NCBI GenBank assembly: GCA_047601185.1
Contig: JASGJS010000001.1
Location: forward strand, 434,001 to 498,000
DNA: 64,000 nt
Direction: 5' to 3'
Origin: JASGJS01 sp047601185
GTDB lineage: Bacteria > Pseudomonadota > Gammaproteobacteria > JAURND01
Shown here: positions 25,634 to 33,048 of the stretch, one piece after another
Numbering within the stretch: the stretch's first letter is position 1
Layout: each line of letters begins with the position of its first letter
The notes under the pieces: generated by a model
Databases searched by the model: none
Seen by the model: only the letters and a program-made list of their open reading frames with translations
What the model was told of the DNA's origin: nothing
Position numbers and translations under genes: made by a program

Positions 25634-26269
25634 TTACTGACTATCATACTCAATCAGACCATATTCAATCGCTAACTTAGTCGCTTGAATATCCGTTTTA
25701 ATCCCTAATTTTTTCATTGCAGCCACACGATACCCATTCACCGTTTTATTACTCAAAAACAATTTTTCAGCAATTTCTTGGATATTAATCCCGCGCGCAA
25801 CCATCAATAAAACTTGCAGCTCTCGTCCCGATAAGCATTCAAATTTGTTTTGTTCCGTTGAGGAAGCCGTCGTTGCAGAAACCTGTTCTGCAATGATCGG
25901 ATCAATATACGTCTTTCCTGATTGAATGGTTTGAATCGCTTCCAACAATTTTTGGCTGCCCTTATGCAGATACCCTAAGGCGCCTAACGCTATCAAACGT
26001 TTGGGCAAAATTTTGTCAGATTGCGTGCTGATCACAAGAATTTTGGTATCGGGTTGGTAGCGAAGCAAGCGAGAAGCTGTTTCCATACCCCCAATCCCCG
26101 GCATATTAAGATCCAGTAAAATAATGTCAAAGCTCTGCTCTCGGGCGAGGAGCACAGCTTCTTCTCCCGTGGCGGCTTCTAAGACGGTGATATCTTCTGG
26201 GCTTTCTTGTAATAAACTTTTAATACTGGCTCTGACGATGGCATGATCGTCAACAATGAGGACTCGCAT
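25634..26269 (-). CDS. response regulator, GacA/LetA/UvrY type
   Basis: A 211-residue two-component response regulator. The receiver domain starts MRVLIVDDHAIVRASIK, with the acidic pair, the phospho-acceptor Asp in IILLDLNMPGIGG and the lysine in LHKGS. The C-terminal LuxR-type helix-turn-helix is LSGRELQVLLMVARGINIQE, then IAEKLFLSNKTVNGYR. In Legionella and Coxiella this family (LetA/GacA) controls small RNAs that switch growth and virulence phases; that role here is inference. The start is supported by AGGAAG upstream. uvrC, the usual neighbour, is not downstream; glyA is. Confidence 0.88.
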   Translation of the reverse strand: MRVLIVDDHAIVRASIKSLLQESPEDITVLEAATGEEAVLLAREQSFDIILLDLNMPGIGGMETASRLLRYQPDTKILVISTQSDKILPKRLIALGALGYLHKGSQKLLEAIQTIQSGKTYIDPIIAEQVSATTASSTEQNKFECLSGRELQVLLMVARGINIQEIAEKLFLSNKTVNGYRVAAMKKLGIKTDIQATKLAIEYGLIEYDSQ

Positions 26270-26340
26270 CAAAAGGTGCTTCCTAAATGGATCATTGTAA
26301 CATGCCAAAAAAAATTATGAAAATAGTAAAAATCCTAATA

Positions 26341-26541
26341 TTAAAAGCAGCGGGCTAGCAGCCCGCGCTCCCAGACTCGAGCCTCAATCATGCTTAGCGT
26401 GAGGTTGAGCTTTTTGCCCTACAATGGCTATCGAGCATACATTGCAAAGCGCCAAAAGAAAGAATTGCCATGTTTGACGATAGCATTAACTCATATGAAG
26501 CTCGAGCCTGGGAGCGCGGGCTGCTAGCCCGCTGCTTTTAA
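26341..26541. mobile_element. family A element, copy 3 (best-preserved ends)
   Basis: The 42-bp ends, TTAAAAGCAGCGGGCTAGCA... at the left and its inverse ...TGCTAGCCCGCTGCTTTTAA at the right, differ at one position by my reading. The 117-base interior is non-coding. It fills the gap between the response-regulator promoter side and the polA stop (26546). Confidence 0.85.
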
Positions 26542-26545
26542 AAGT

Positions 26546-29227
26546 CTAATGCGCCTCATCCCAATTATCACCCACCCCCACATTCACCACCAAAGGCACC
26601 GATAACGCATTTACTTCCGTCATATGCGCCGCAATCTGTTGCTTCGCAGTTTCCACTTGATCTGCCGCCACTTCAAACACCAACTCATCATGCACTTGCA
26701 TAATCATCTTGATATTAAGCTGACCTTGCTCAATCCATTGATCTAAACGAATCATTGCCATTTTAATAATATCCGCCGCAGTACCTTGCATCGGTGCATT
26801 AATTGCAGCACGTTCTGCAGCTCGCCGACGCGGAATTTGGCTGCTATAAATTTCAGGGATTTGCAAGCGCCGCCCAAATAAAGTTTCAACATAGCCTTGT
26901 TGATGGGCCAACGCTCGAATACCATCCATATACGATTTCACTTTTGGATAACGCTCAAAATATTTATCCATATAATTTTGCGCCAATTCACGACTGATAT
27001 TTAATTGCTTACTCAAACCAAACGCCGACATGCCATACAATAATCCAAAATTCACCGCTTTCGCGTGACGTCTTTGTTCAGCCGTTACCTGACTGAGAGG
27101 TATACCCAAAACTTCCGCCGCTGTCATCGCATGAATATCATGATGATGGGCAAATGCGTTCAGCAACCCAGGATCTTGCGATAAATGCGCCATAATCCGC
27201 AACTCAATTTGTGAATAATCAGCAGAAAGAATTTTATAACCGGGTGATGCAATAAATGCCTGCCGAATCCGTCGACCTTGCACATTGCGAATCGGAATAT
27301 TTTGCAAATTTGGATTGGTGGAAGACAAACGCCCCGTCGAGGTAATCGCTTGATTATAAGAGGTGTGAATGCGCCCGGTTTTGGGATCAATTTGTTTAGG
27401 GAGTGTATCAGTATAAGTGCTTTTAAGTTTGCAGAGTCCGCGATGTTCTAACACGATTTGCGGCAGTCGATAATCCGCAGCTAGCTCTTGTAAAACAGCT
27501 TCACCGGTAGAGGGCAAACCGCCAGCCGTTTTTTCGATAACCGGTAATTTTAACTCAGTAAATAAAATTTCTTGCAATTGTTTAGGGGAAGCCAAATTAA
27601 AAACTCGCCCCACCAATTGATGCGCTTCATGCTCTAATGCTTCAATACGCGCGGTTAATTCAACGCTGTGTTGTTGTAGTAACATGGGATCAATTCTAAC
27701 ACCTATTCTTTCCATGCGTTCTAACACAACTAATAGCGGCATTTCAATGTCGCTTAATAATTTTTCTAATGACGGAAAATCTGCGAGTTTTTCGGACAAA
27801 ATTTGATGAACACGCCAAATTAATTCTGCGTTTTCTGCAGCATAAGCGGTTGCAGTCTCCACCGAAATTTGATTGAAGCTGAGTTGTTTTTGGCCTTTCC
27901 CTGCAATTTCTTCCAAAGAATGCGCGCGGTGCCCCAAATATTTTAAAGACAATGTCTCTAGATCATGGCGACTGTTGTGGCTTTCTAAAATATAAGATTC
28001 CAACATGGTATCTTTTAATTGTGCTTTAACCGACAAGCCGTAATTTTTTAATACGGCCAAATCATTTTTTACATTTTGCGCAATCATGGTGCGTTGCGGG
28101 TCGTTTAATACTGTTTGCAATTGCGCTAAAACTTTTTGGCGATCAAGCTGCGCGGGCGCACCAATATCATCATGCGCTAACGGTAAATAAGCGGCTTGCC
28201 CCTCCACCGCAACAGCAATGCCCACTAAGCGAGTATTCTCTGTTTGTGTCGCCAACGCAAAACTGGAGCTAGTCGATAATTGTTGCATCCAGTCTGCACA
28301 TTCTGCTTCGGTGAGAATGGTCTGATACGATTTCGCCACATGCGGCGTGGCCTGTTTGTCTAATAATTCTTTCAGCCAAGACTTAAATTCCAATTGTTGG
28401 AACAAAGTGATGAGCTGAGCCTGATCCGGCGCTTTCGGTTTTAAATCCTTCACCGTAAAAGGTAAGTTTTCGTCAATTTTTAACGTGATCAGCTGCTGAG
28501 ATAAAGGCAGCATCTGCAAACTCGCGCGCAAATTCTCGCCAATTTTGCCGGGAAACTCTTCGGCGCGTTGCATAATGTTTTGCAGTGACTCGTATTTTTC
28601 TAACCATTGCGCGGCGGTTTTAGGCCCAACTTTAGGAACGCCAGCAATATTGTCAACACTATCCCCAATCAATGACAAATAATCGATGATCTGATGCGGA
28701 TGAACCCCAAATTTGTCTTTTACAGCTTGAGGCGTGAGTAAAGCGCCTGACATGGTATTAATTAAACTCACCTGATCGGAGACCAGTTGCGCTAAGTCTT
28801 TATCACCGGTCGAAATCAATACCGTATGATTCGCTTGTAGCGCTTGTTGGGTCAGGGTGGCAATAATATCATCCGCCTCTAGCCCCTCGAGCAAAATCAG
28901 CGGCAACCCCATAGCACGAATCACCGTATAAAGGGGTTCAACCTGCGCCCGCAGCAAATCCGGCATACTCGGACGATTGGCCTTGTAAGCAGGCGAAAGC
29001 CCGTGTCTAAAGGTTTTGCCCGGTGCGTCAAAGATCACCGCGATGTTTTCTGGTTGATAGTCGGCTATTAATTTGCGTATCATATTTAACACGCCGTAAA
29101 TAGCCCCAGTGGGCTCCCCTTTAGAATTGTTCAAAGGCGGTAGTGCGTGAAAAGCACGATACAAATAGGAAGATCCATCAATTAAAATGATGGGCTTAGG
29201 TTCGGATGTCTGAGTCATATTTACCAT
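26546..29227 (-). CDS. polA: DNA polymerase I
   Basis: Repair and lagging-strand polymerase of about 893 residues with a 5' nuclease domain (ILIDGSSYLYRAFHALPPL; GLEADDIIATL; GDSVDNIAGVPKVGPKTAAQ), a 3'-5' exonuclease-like domain and a complete family A polymerase domain (SADYSQIELRIMAHLS; RRHAKAVNFGLLYGMSAFGL; QVHDELVFEV). The exonuclease site is damaged: the family F-D-T-E-T reads F-A-L-A-T-Q-T and the family YAAEDAD reads YAAENAE, leaving only the K-x-D aspartate (QNVKNDLAVL). Proofreading is probably lost. Start ATG at 29227 or 29218; neither has a clear ribosome site. Confidence 0.94.
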   Translation of the reverse strand: MVNMTQTSEPKPIILIDGSSYLYRAFHALPPLNNSKGEPTGAIYGVLNMIRKLIADYQPENIAVIFDAPGKTFRHGLSPAYKANRPSMPDLLRAQVEPLYTVIRAMGLPLILLEGLEADDIIATLTQQALQANHTVLISTGDKDLAQLVSDQVSLINTMSGALLTPQAVKDKFGVHPHQIIDYLSLIGDSVDNIAGVPKVGPKTAAQWLEKYESLQNIMQRAEEFPGKIGENLRASLQMLPLSQQLITLKIDENLPFTVKDLKPKAPDQAQLITLFQQLEFKSWLKELLDKQATPHVAKSYQTILTEAECADWMQQLSTSSSFALATQTENTRLVGIAVAVEGQAAYLPLAHDDIGAPAQLDRQKVLAQLQTVLNDPQRTMIAQNVKNDLAVLKNYGLSVKAQLKDTMLESYILESHNSRHDLETLSLKYLGHRAHSLEEIAGKGQKQLSFNQISVETATAYAAENAELIWRVHQILSEKLADFPSLEKLLSDIEMPLLVVLERMERIGVRIDPMLLQQHSVELTARIEALEHEAHQLVGRVFNLASPKQLQEILFTELKLPVIEKTAGGLPSTGEAVLQELAADYRLPQIVLEHRGLCKLKSTYTDTLPKQIDPKTGRIHTSYNQAITSTGRLSSTNPNLQNIPIRNVQGRRIRQAFIASPGYKILSADYSQIELRIMAHLSQDPGLLNAFAHHHDIHAMTAAEVLGIPLSQVTAEQRRHAKAVNFGLLYGMSAFGLSKQLNISRELAQNYMDKYFERYPKVKSYMDGIRALAHQQGYVETLFGRRLQIPEIYSSQIPRRRAAERAAINAPMQGTAADIIKMAMIRLDQWIEQGQLNIKMIMQVHDELVFEVAADQVETAKQQIAAHMTEVNALSVPLVVNVGVGDNWDEAH

Positions 29228-29253
29228 GCGTTTATCATACGAGGTGACATACA

Positions 29254-29904
29254 ATGAGAATGAATTGGCGTTTAATGACAGCTTCTGGCGTCATCAGTTT
29301 ATCTTTAATCACAGCTGCTTGCACGACGAATCCTTATACCGGTGAGCAACAAGCCAGCCGAACAGCAATAGGCGCTGGGATTGGTGCAGCCAGTGGTGCC
29401 ATCATCGGCCAGGTAATTGGACATAATGCTACCTCGACTTTGGTGGGTGCTGCAATTGGTTCAGCCGTAGGTGGCGTCGCGGGCAATATGTTAGATCGAC
29501 AAGCCGCTGAATTACGTGCCCAATTACAAGGCACTGGCGTCAGCGTCACGAAAGTCGGTGACCAAGTCCGTCTTAACATGCCCAGCGATATTACTTTTGC
29601 TTTAAATAGCGCCGACATCAAATCGCAATTTTATCCTGTGTTGAACTCGGTGGCACTGGTCTTGAAGAAATACCACAACAAGGCCATTGAAGTGGCAGGA
29701 TATACCGACAGCACCGGCAATGCCAACTATAACCAAAAACTGTCCCATCAACGCGCACGTAGCGTCGCGGGCTACTTGAGCAGCCAAGGTGTTGCTGGCA
29801 ACCGCTTTGCTGTAGTCGGTTATGGTGAAAGCAACCCTGTGGCGAGCAATGACACTGCCCAAGGTCGCGCCCAAAACCGCCGAGTGGAAATTATTTTGCA
29901 TTAG
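29254..29904 (+). CDS. OmpA-family lipoprotein with glycine zipper (YiaD-like)
   Basis: A 216-residue lipoprotein. The lipobox LITAAC is followed by a glycine-zipper segment (AIGAGIGAASGAIIGQVIGH; STLVGAAIGSAVGGVAGNML) and a C-terminal OmpA peptidoglycan-binding domain (GYTDSTGNANYNQKLSHQRA; YGESNPVASNDTAQGRAQNR). It probably links the outer membrane to peptidoglycan. GAGGTGAC at 29241 sets the start. Its promoter must lie inside or very near the divergent polA start. Confidence 0.88.
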   Translation: MRMNWRLMTASGVISLSLITAACTTNPYTGEQQASRTAIGAGIGAASGAIIGQVIGHNATSTLVGAAIGSAVGGVAGNMLDRQAAELRAQLQGTGVSVTKVGDQVRLNMPSDITFALNSADIKSQFYPVLNSVALVLKKYHNKAIEVAGYTDSTGNANYNQKLSHQRARSVAGYLSSQGVAGNRFAVVGYGESNPVASNDTAQGRAQNRRVEIILH

Positions 29905-29911
29905 GAATCAA

Positions 29912-29940
29912 ACGCCGCAACCTAAGTAAGGTTGCGGCGT
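29912..29940 (+). terminator. hairpin after the OmpA lipoprotein gene
   Basis: ACGCCGCAACC and GGTTGCGGCGT pair over 11 bp around TAAGTAA, 8 bases past the stop. No T-run follows. Confidence 0.6.
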
Positions 29941-29995
29941 CATCCGGCAGGATGCCAGTTCAGATTATTAAAGTACATAACTTAAGAGAGGGTAT

Positions 29996-31234
29996 ATGAC
30001 GCAAGACACTTCTGAGCTAGACACCAAAGAATCTCGCAAACGCAAACAATTGTCACAATCCTCATCTGAAAAAAAATCAACTGAAGCTAAAAAACGTTTT
30101 AAGCCAAGCCCTGAAGAGCAGAAAATATTAGCAGACCTGAAAAACTCCGATCCAAGACTTTACAGTCAGGCGTACCGAACGATAAAAAAACTTGCTAAAA
30201 AAGGAAATCTCGTTGGATTTTATGGTTTAGGATTATGCTTTGAGTTTGGTTATGCGGGCGTAACACCAGAGAAGACTCAAGCATATTGGTATACAAAAGC
30301 CGCCGAGCAAGGGCTGGCGGAAGCACAATTCCAGTTGGCGGAATCATTTTGTCAGGGTGTTGATAACCCAGAAGACCTACCCAACTCATCTAAAATTTTC
30401 AAACTCTACCTGTGTGCTGCGAAGCAAGGACATTGCCAAGCTCAATTAGTGGTAGCCACATCCTATCGAAAAGCCATATTTGGAGATGCCGATCACCATC
30501 TCGCGCTGCGCTATTATGAAAAGGCGGCACACCAGAATAATCCAGAAGCGCAATTTTGGTTGGGTGTAGCCTATGAATTTGGTAACTTTTATGAGGACAG
30601 TAAAGAAGCTGAAAAAGCAATACCTAAAAACACTGAAGACTATAGTCTAAAAGACTTTGAAAAAGCTGTCCGTTATTATACTTTAGCTGCCGACCAGGGA
30701 TTCCCGCTCGCTCAAGTGGCATTAGGTTTGTTATATGACGAGGGTGATAAAGTTACAAGAGATACCAAAAAAGCTGCAAAATACTATACTTCGGCGGAAA
30801 TGCAAGACCGAGATCAACACGTCAAAGAATTAGCCTCTCGATACAAAATCCTTCTCGATGCAGACGAGTTGATGAAAGAAGATCCAGAAACCATTGAAAT
30901 TAAACGTAAGGCTGCAGAAATCCATTTAAAAGGTTTCGATTTTTTTGAGAACGGAAAAAGAGTTCCTCAGGAGGAAATAAGATTTTTTTCCATTTGTAAG
31001 AATTTAAAACTAGGCGAGAAATTTTGCCAATGGGCTGCTGAACGGGGAGATCAAGCAGCCCAAGCCATGCTAAAAGATTTCGAGAGTGAAAAGACACGAG
31101 CGGCTGCTGTGAAAAAATTAGATCTAAGCGAAGCCAGCCGATTCTTTCCTCCTCCTAAGCCTGATAAAAAACCTGAAGGCACAGAAGGTGTGACGCCAGA
31201 GCCTCCACCGTCATTAGAGGCTGCTAAGCTCTAG
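29996..31234 (+). CDS. Sel1-repeat protein with basic N-terminus
   Basis: A 412-residue protein with no signal peptide. Residues 1-45 are polar and very basic (ESRKRKQLSQSSSEKKST, EAKKRFKPSP). Four or more Sel1/TPR-like repeats follow: GLAEAQFQLAESFCQG, GHCQAQLVVATSYRK, NNPEAQFWLGVAYEFG and GFPLAQVALGLLYDEG. The C-terminus is Pro/Glu-rich. Sel1 repeats bind proteins; in Legionella and Coxiella many such proteins are secreted effectors. The basic cluster looks like a bipartite nuclear-localisation signal. GAGAGGG precedes the start. A second Sel1 protein lies at 47.8 kb. Confidence 0.85.
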   Translation: MTQDTSELDTKESRKRKQLSQSSSEKKSTEAKKRFKPSPEEQKILADLKNSDPRLYSQAYRTIKKLAKKGNLVGFYGLGLCFEFGYAGVTPEKTQAYWYTKAAEQGLAEAQFQLAESFCQGVDNPEDLPNSSKIFKLYLCAAKQGHCQAQLVVATSYRKAIFGDADHHLALRYYEKAAHQNNPEAQFWLGVAYEFGNFYEDSKEAEKAIPKNTEDYSLKDFEKAVRYYTLAADQGFPLAQVALGLLYDEGDKVTRDTKKAAKYYTSAEMQDRDQHVKELASRYKILLDADELMKEDPETIEIKRKAAEIHLKGFDFFENGKRVPQEEIRFFSICKNLKLGEKFCQWAAERGDQAAQAMLKDFESEKTRAAAVKKLDLSEASRFFPPPKPDKKPEGTEGVTPEPPPSLEAAKL

Positions 31235-31279
31235 CGTTCAACATCAGGATGCAAGATCAATGTTGCGCATACCCTTTAT

Positions 31280-31328
31280 TGTTGCGCGTAGATATGCTTT
31301 AATTGCGTATTCATCTCTACGCGCAACA
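31280..31328. promoter_or_regulatory. 13-bp inverted repeat upstream of the Fic gene
   Basis: TGTTGCGCGTAGA (31280-31292) is matched exactly by TCTACGCGCAACA (31316-31328) over a 23-base gap, and a further half copy TGTTGCGCATA lies at 31261. The right arm ends 12 bases before the fic ATG, close enough to mask its ribosome site if folded in RNA or to act as an operator. Confidence 0.6.
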
Positions 31329-31340
31329 TAAGGTAACCCA

Positions 31341-32516
31341 ATGGTCAGACGTCTATTGGAAGAGGGTTTGCAAACAATCGAAGCTACCATCCCATTATCT
31401 AAAGCGGCCATCGAAATTCAGGCTCATATCAATCACTCAGTCATAGAACGCAAGCCTGTCGGATATAATCGAGTCTTTCTCGACGCCTACCGGCCAAATT
31501 TTACCGCGTATCTTACAGAACAAGATAGAGCCCATCTCAAGCAAATCGGTACGCCTATTATAGCCGTTAATCAGCCCGCCGGAACTTATACTAAGCAGAT
31601 ACTCAATCGGTTACTCATAGACCTATCATGGAATTCGAGCCGTCTAGAAGGCAATACCTATTCCCTCATTGATACCAAGCGACTTATCGATTTTGGACAG
31701 GAAGCGGAAGGTAAGGGGCATCTTGAAGCACAGATGATTTTAAACCACAAGGATGCAATCGAGTTTCTCGTGAACTCAGCGGAAGAAATCGCCTTCAATC
31801 GGTATACTATTCTCAACCTCCATTCCCTGTTGGCAAACAATCTGTTAAACGACCCAACCGCAACCGGTAGACTGCGCCGCATTCCCGTAGGTATCGAAAA
31901 ATCCGTTTACCATCCGCTGGAAGTACCACAACTCATTGAGGAGTATTTTAACCAATTACTCGCTACGGCCGCTGCCATCAGGGATCCATTCGAGCAGGCA
32001 TTCTTCGTCATGGTTCAGCTACCTTATTTACAACCGTTTGATGATGTCAACAAGCGTGTCTCACGTCTTGCAGCCAATATTCCCCTCATAAAGTCAAACC
32101 TTTTACCATTGTCATTCAATGAGGTTCCACGGACAACCTATACGGACGCCATGTTGGGCGTTTACGAGCTAAACAAAATCGATCTTCTCAAAGATGTGTT
32201 TATTTGGGCGTATGAACGTTCCGCTGCCCGTTACGCTGCTGTCAGACAATCGCTGGGGGAACCCGATCTATTCCGGCTGCGTTATCGTGCGGCTTTGCGC
32301 GAAATTATTGCGGAAATTGTCGGTGGTCAAATGACACGACAACAAGCCTTTTCTCACTTAACCCTCTGGGCAGAAAAAAACATAGAGACTGCCGATCTTG
32401 ATCAATTCAAGGAAGTCGTCGAAGATGAACTTCTCAGTTTACATGAAGGCAATTTTGCGCGTTACCAAATCAAACCCTCCGAATTCGAGGCATGGCAAAA
32501 AGTGTGGAACACTTGA
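31341..32516 (+). CDS. Fic-fold protein with non-canonical active loop
   Basis: A 391-residue Fic-family protein. An N-terminal inhibitory-helix motif is present (SSRLEGNTYSL, fitting S/T-x3-E-G/N), which makes it class II. The catalytic loop, HPFxDGNGRxxR in AMP-transferring members, reads QPFDDVNKRVSR, losing the histidine and the first glycine. The following segment (LPLSFNEVPRTTYTDAMLGV, YELNKIDLLKDVFIWAYERS) is conserved in a known Fic subgroup with the same loop, so this is a subgroup feature, not fresh decay. Activity is uncertain. It stands alone after a strong inverted repeat. Confidence 0.85.
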   Translation: MVRRLLEEGLQTIEATIPLSKAAIEIQAHINHSVIERKPVGYNRVFLDAYRPNFTAYLTEQDRAHLKQIGTPIIAVNQPAGTYTKQILNRLLIDLSWNSSRLEGNTYSLIDTKRLIDFGQEAEGKGHLEAQMILNHKDAIEFLVNSAEEIAFNRYTILNLHSLLANNLLNDPTATGRLRRIPVGIEKSVYHPLEVPQLIEEYFNQLLATAAAIRDPFEQAFFVMVQLPYLQPFDDVNKRVSRLAANIPLIKSNLLPLSFNEVPRTTYTDAMLGVYELNKIDLLKDVFIWAYERSAARYAAVRQSLGEPDLFRLRYRAALREIIAEIVGGQMTRQQAFSHLTLWAEKNIETADLDQFKEVVEDELLSLHEGNFARYQIKPSEFEAWQKVWNT

Positions 32517-32529
32517 TGAATCTCTAATT

Positions 32530-32991
32530 TTACGCCTGCCGCCCCAGCTTCAATAACGCCTTCTTCAGTGCCTCATCTTTCACATCACCTGCCATCTCCT
32601 GAATTAGCCGCGCACTACTGGCTGAAATGGGATTAGGTTTTCGGATGGCCGGTTGCGATTTCACCATCAGTGGATTCACTGTGCAAATCACCCGCGTAAT
32701 GCCTCTAAATTCTGAATAAATCCCCAAAGCCTTGACTAAGACTTTTTCATCAAAACGCAGCCGCAAAACCCATTCTGGTTGCTGAGATTCGAGATATAAA
32801 TGGCTATTCTCATATTTTACCGGGTAGCAATGTTGGCGATATTCCAAAGGGGCTGCTTTTTGAAAAGCCGACTGTAACCGCAAATAGGCCTGGCAACCCA
32901 CTTGCAGCTGTTGGAACCAGCGATAAGGCCTAAGTGATTTATCGAAGGTTTTAGGGGCTTCACGCGGGATGTGACTGGATTGGCTGGGCAT
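32530..32991 (-). CDS. dciA: DciA-like DUF721 protein
   Basis: About 153 residues with the DUF721 fold (LYLESQQPEWVLRLRFDEKV in the middle and an internal CTVNPLMV strand). DUF721/DciA proteins load or control the replicative helicase in bacteria lacking DnaC. The gene sits divergently next to secA, its usual place in gammaproteobacteria. The start MPSQSSHIP avoids overlap with the secA leader. The fit to the family rests on pattern and position, so the symbol is moderately sure. Confidence 0.7.
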   Translation of the reverse strand: MPSQSSHIPREAPKTFDKSLRPYRWFQQLQVGCQAYLRLQSAFQKAAPLEYRQHCYPVKYENSHLYLESQQPEWVLRLRFDEKVLVKALGIYSEFRGITRVICTVNPLMVKSQPAIRKPNPISASSARLIQEMAGDVKDEALKKALLKLGRQA

Positions 32992-33048
32992 TTTATGACA
33001 TACTCCGGTTTTCTTAACTATAACAGTTGCTTTCACCAAAAGGAAATT

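Noticed and set aside
31341..32516. Fic gene as a decayed pseudogene because of the altered active loop
   Set aside because: The frame is intact and the QPF..VNKR loop, as I recall it, is shared by a known subgroup, so it looks like a lineage trait.
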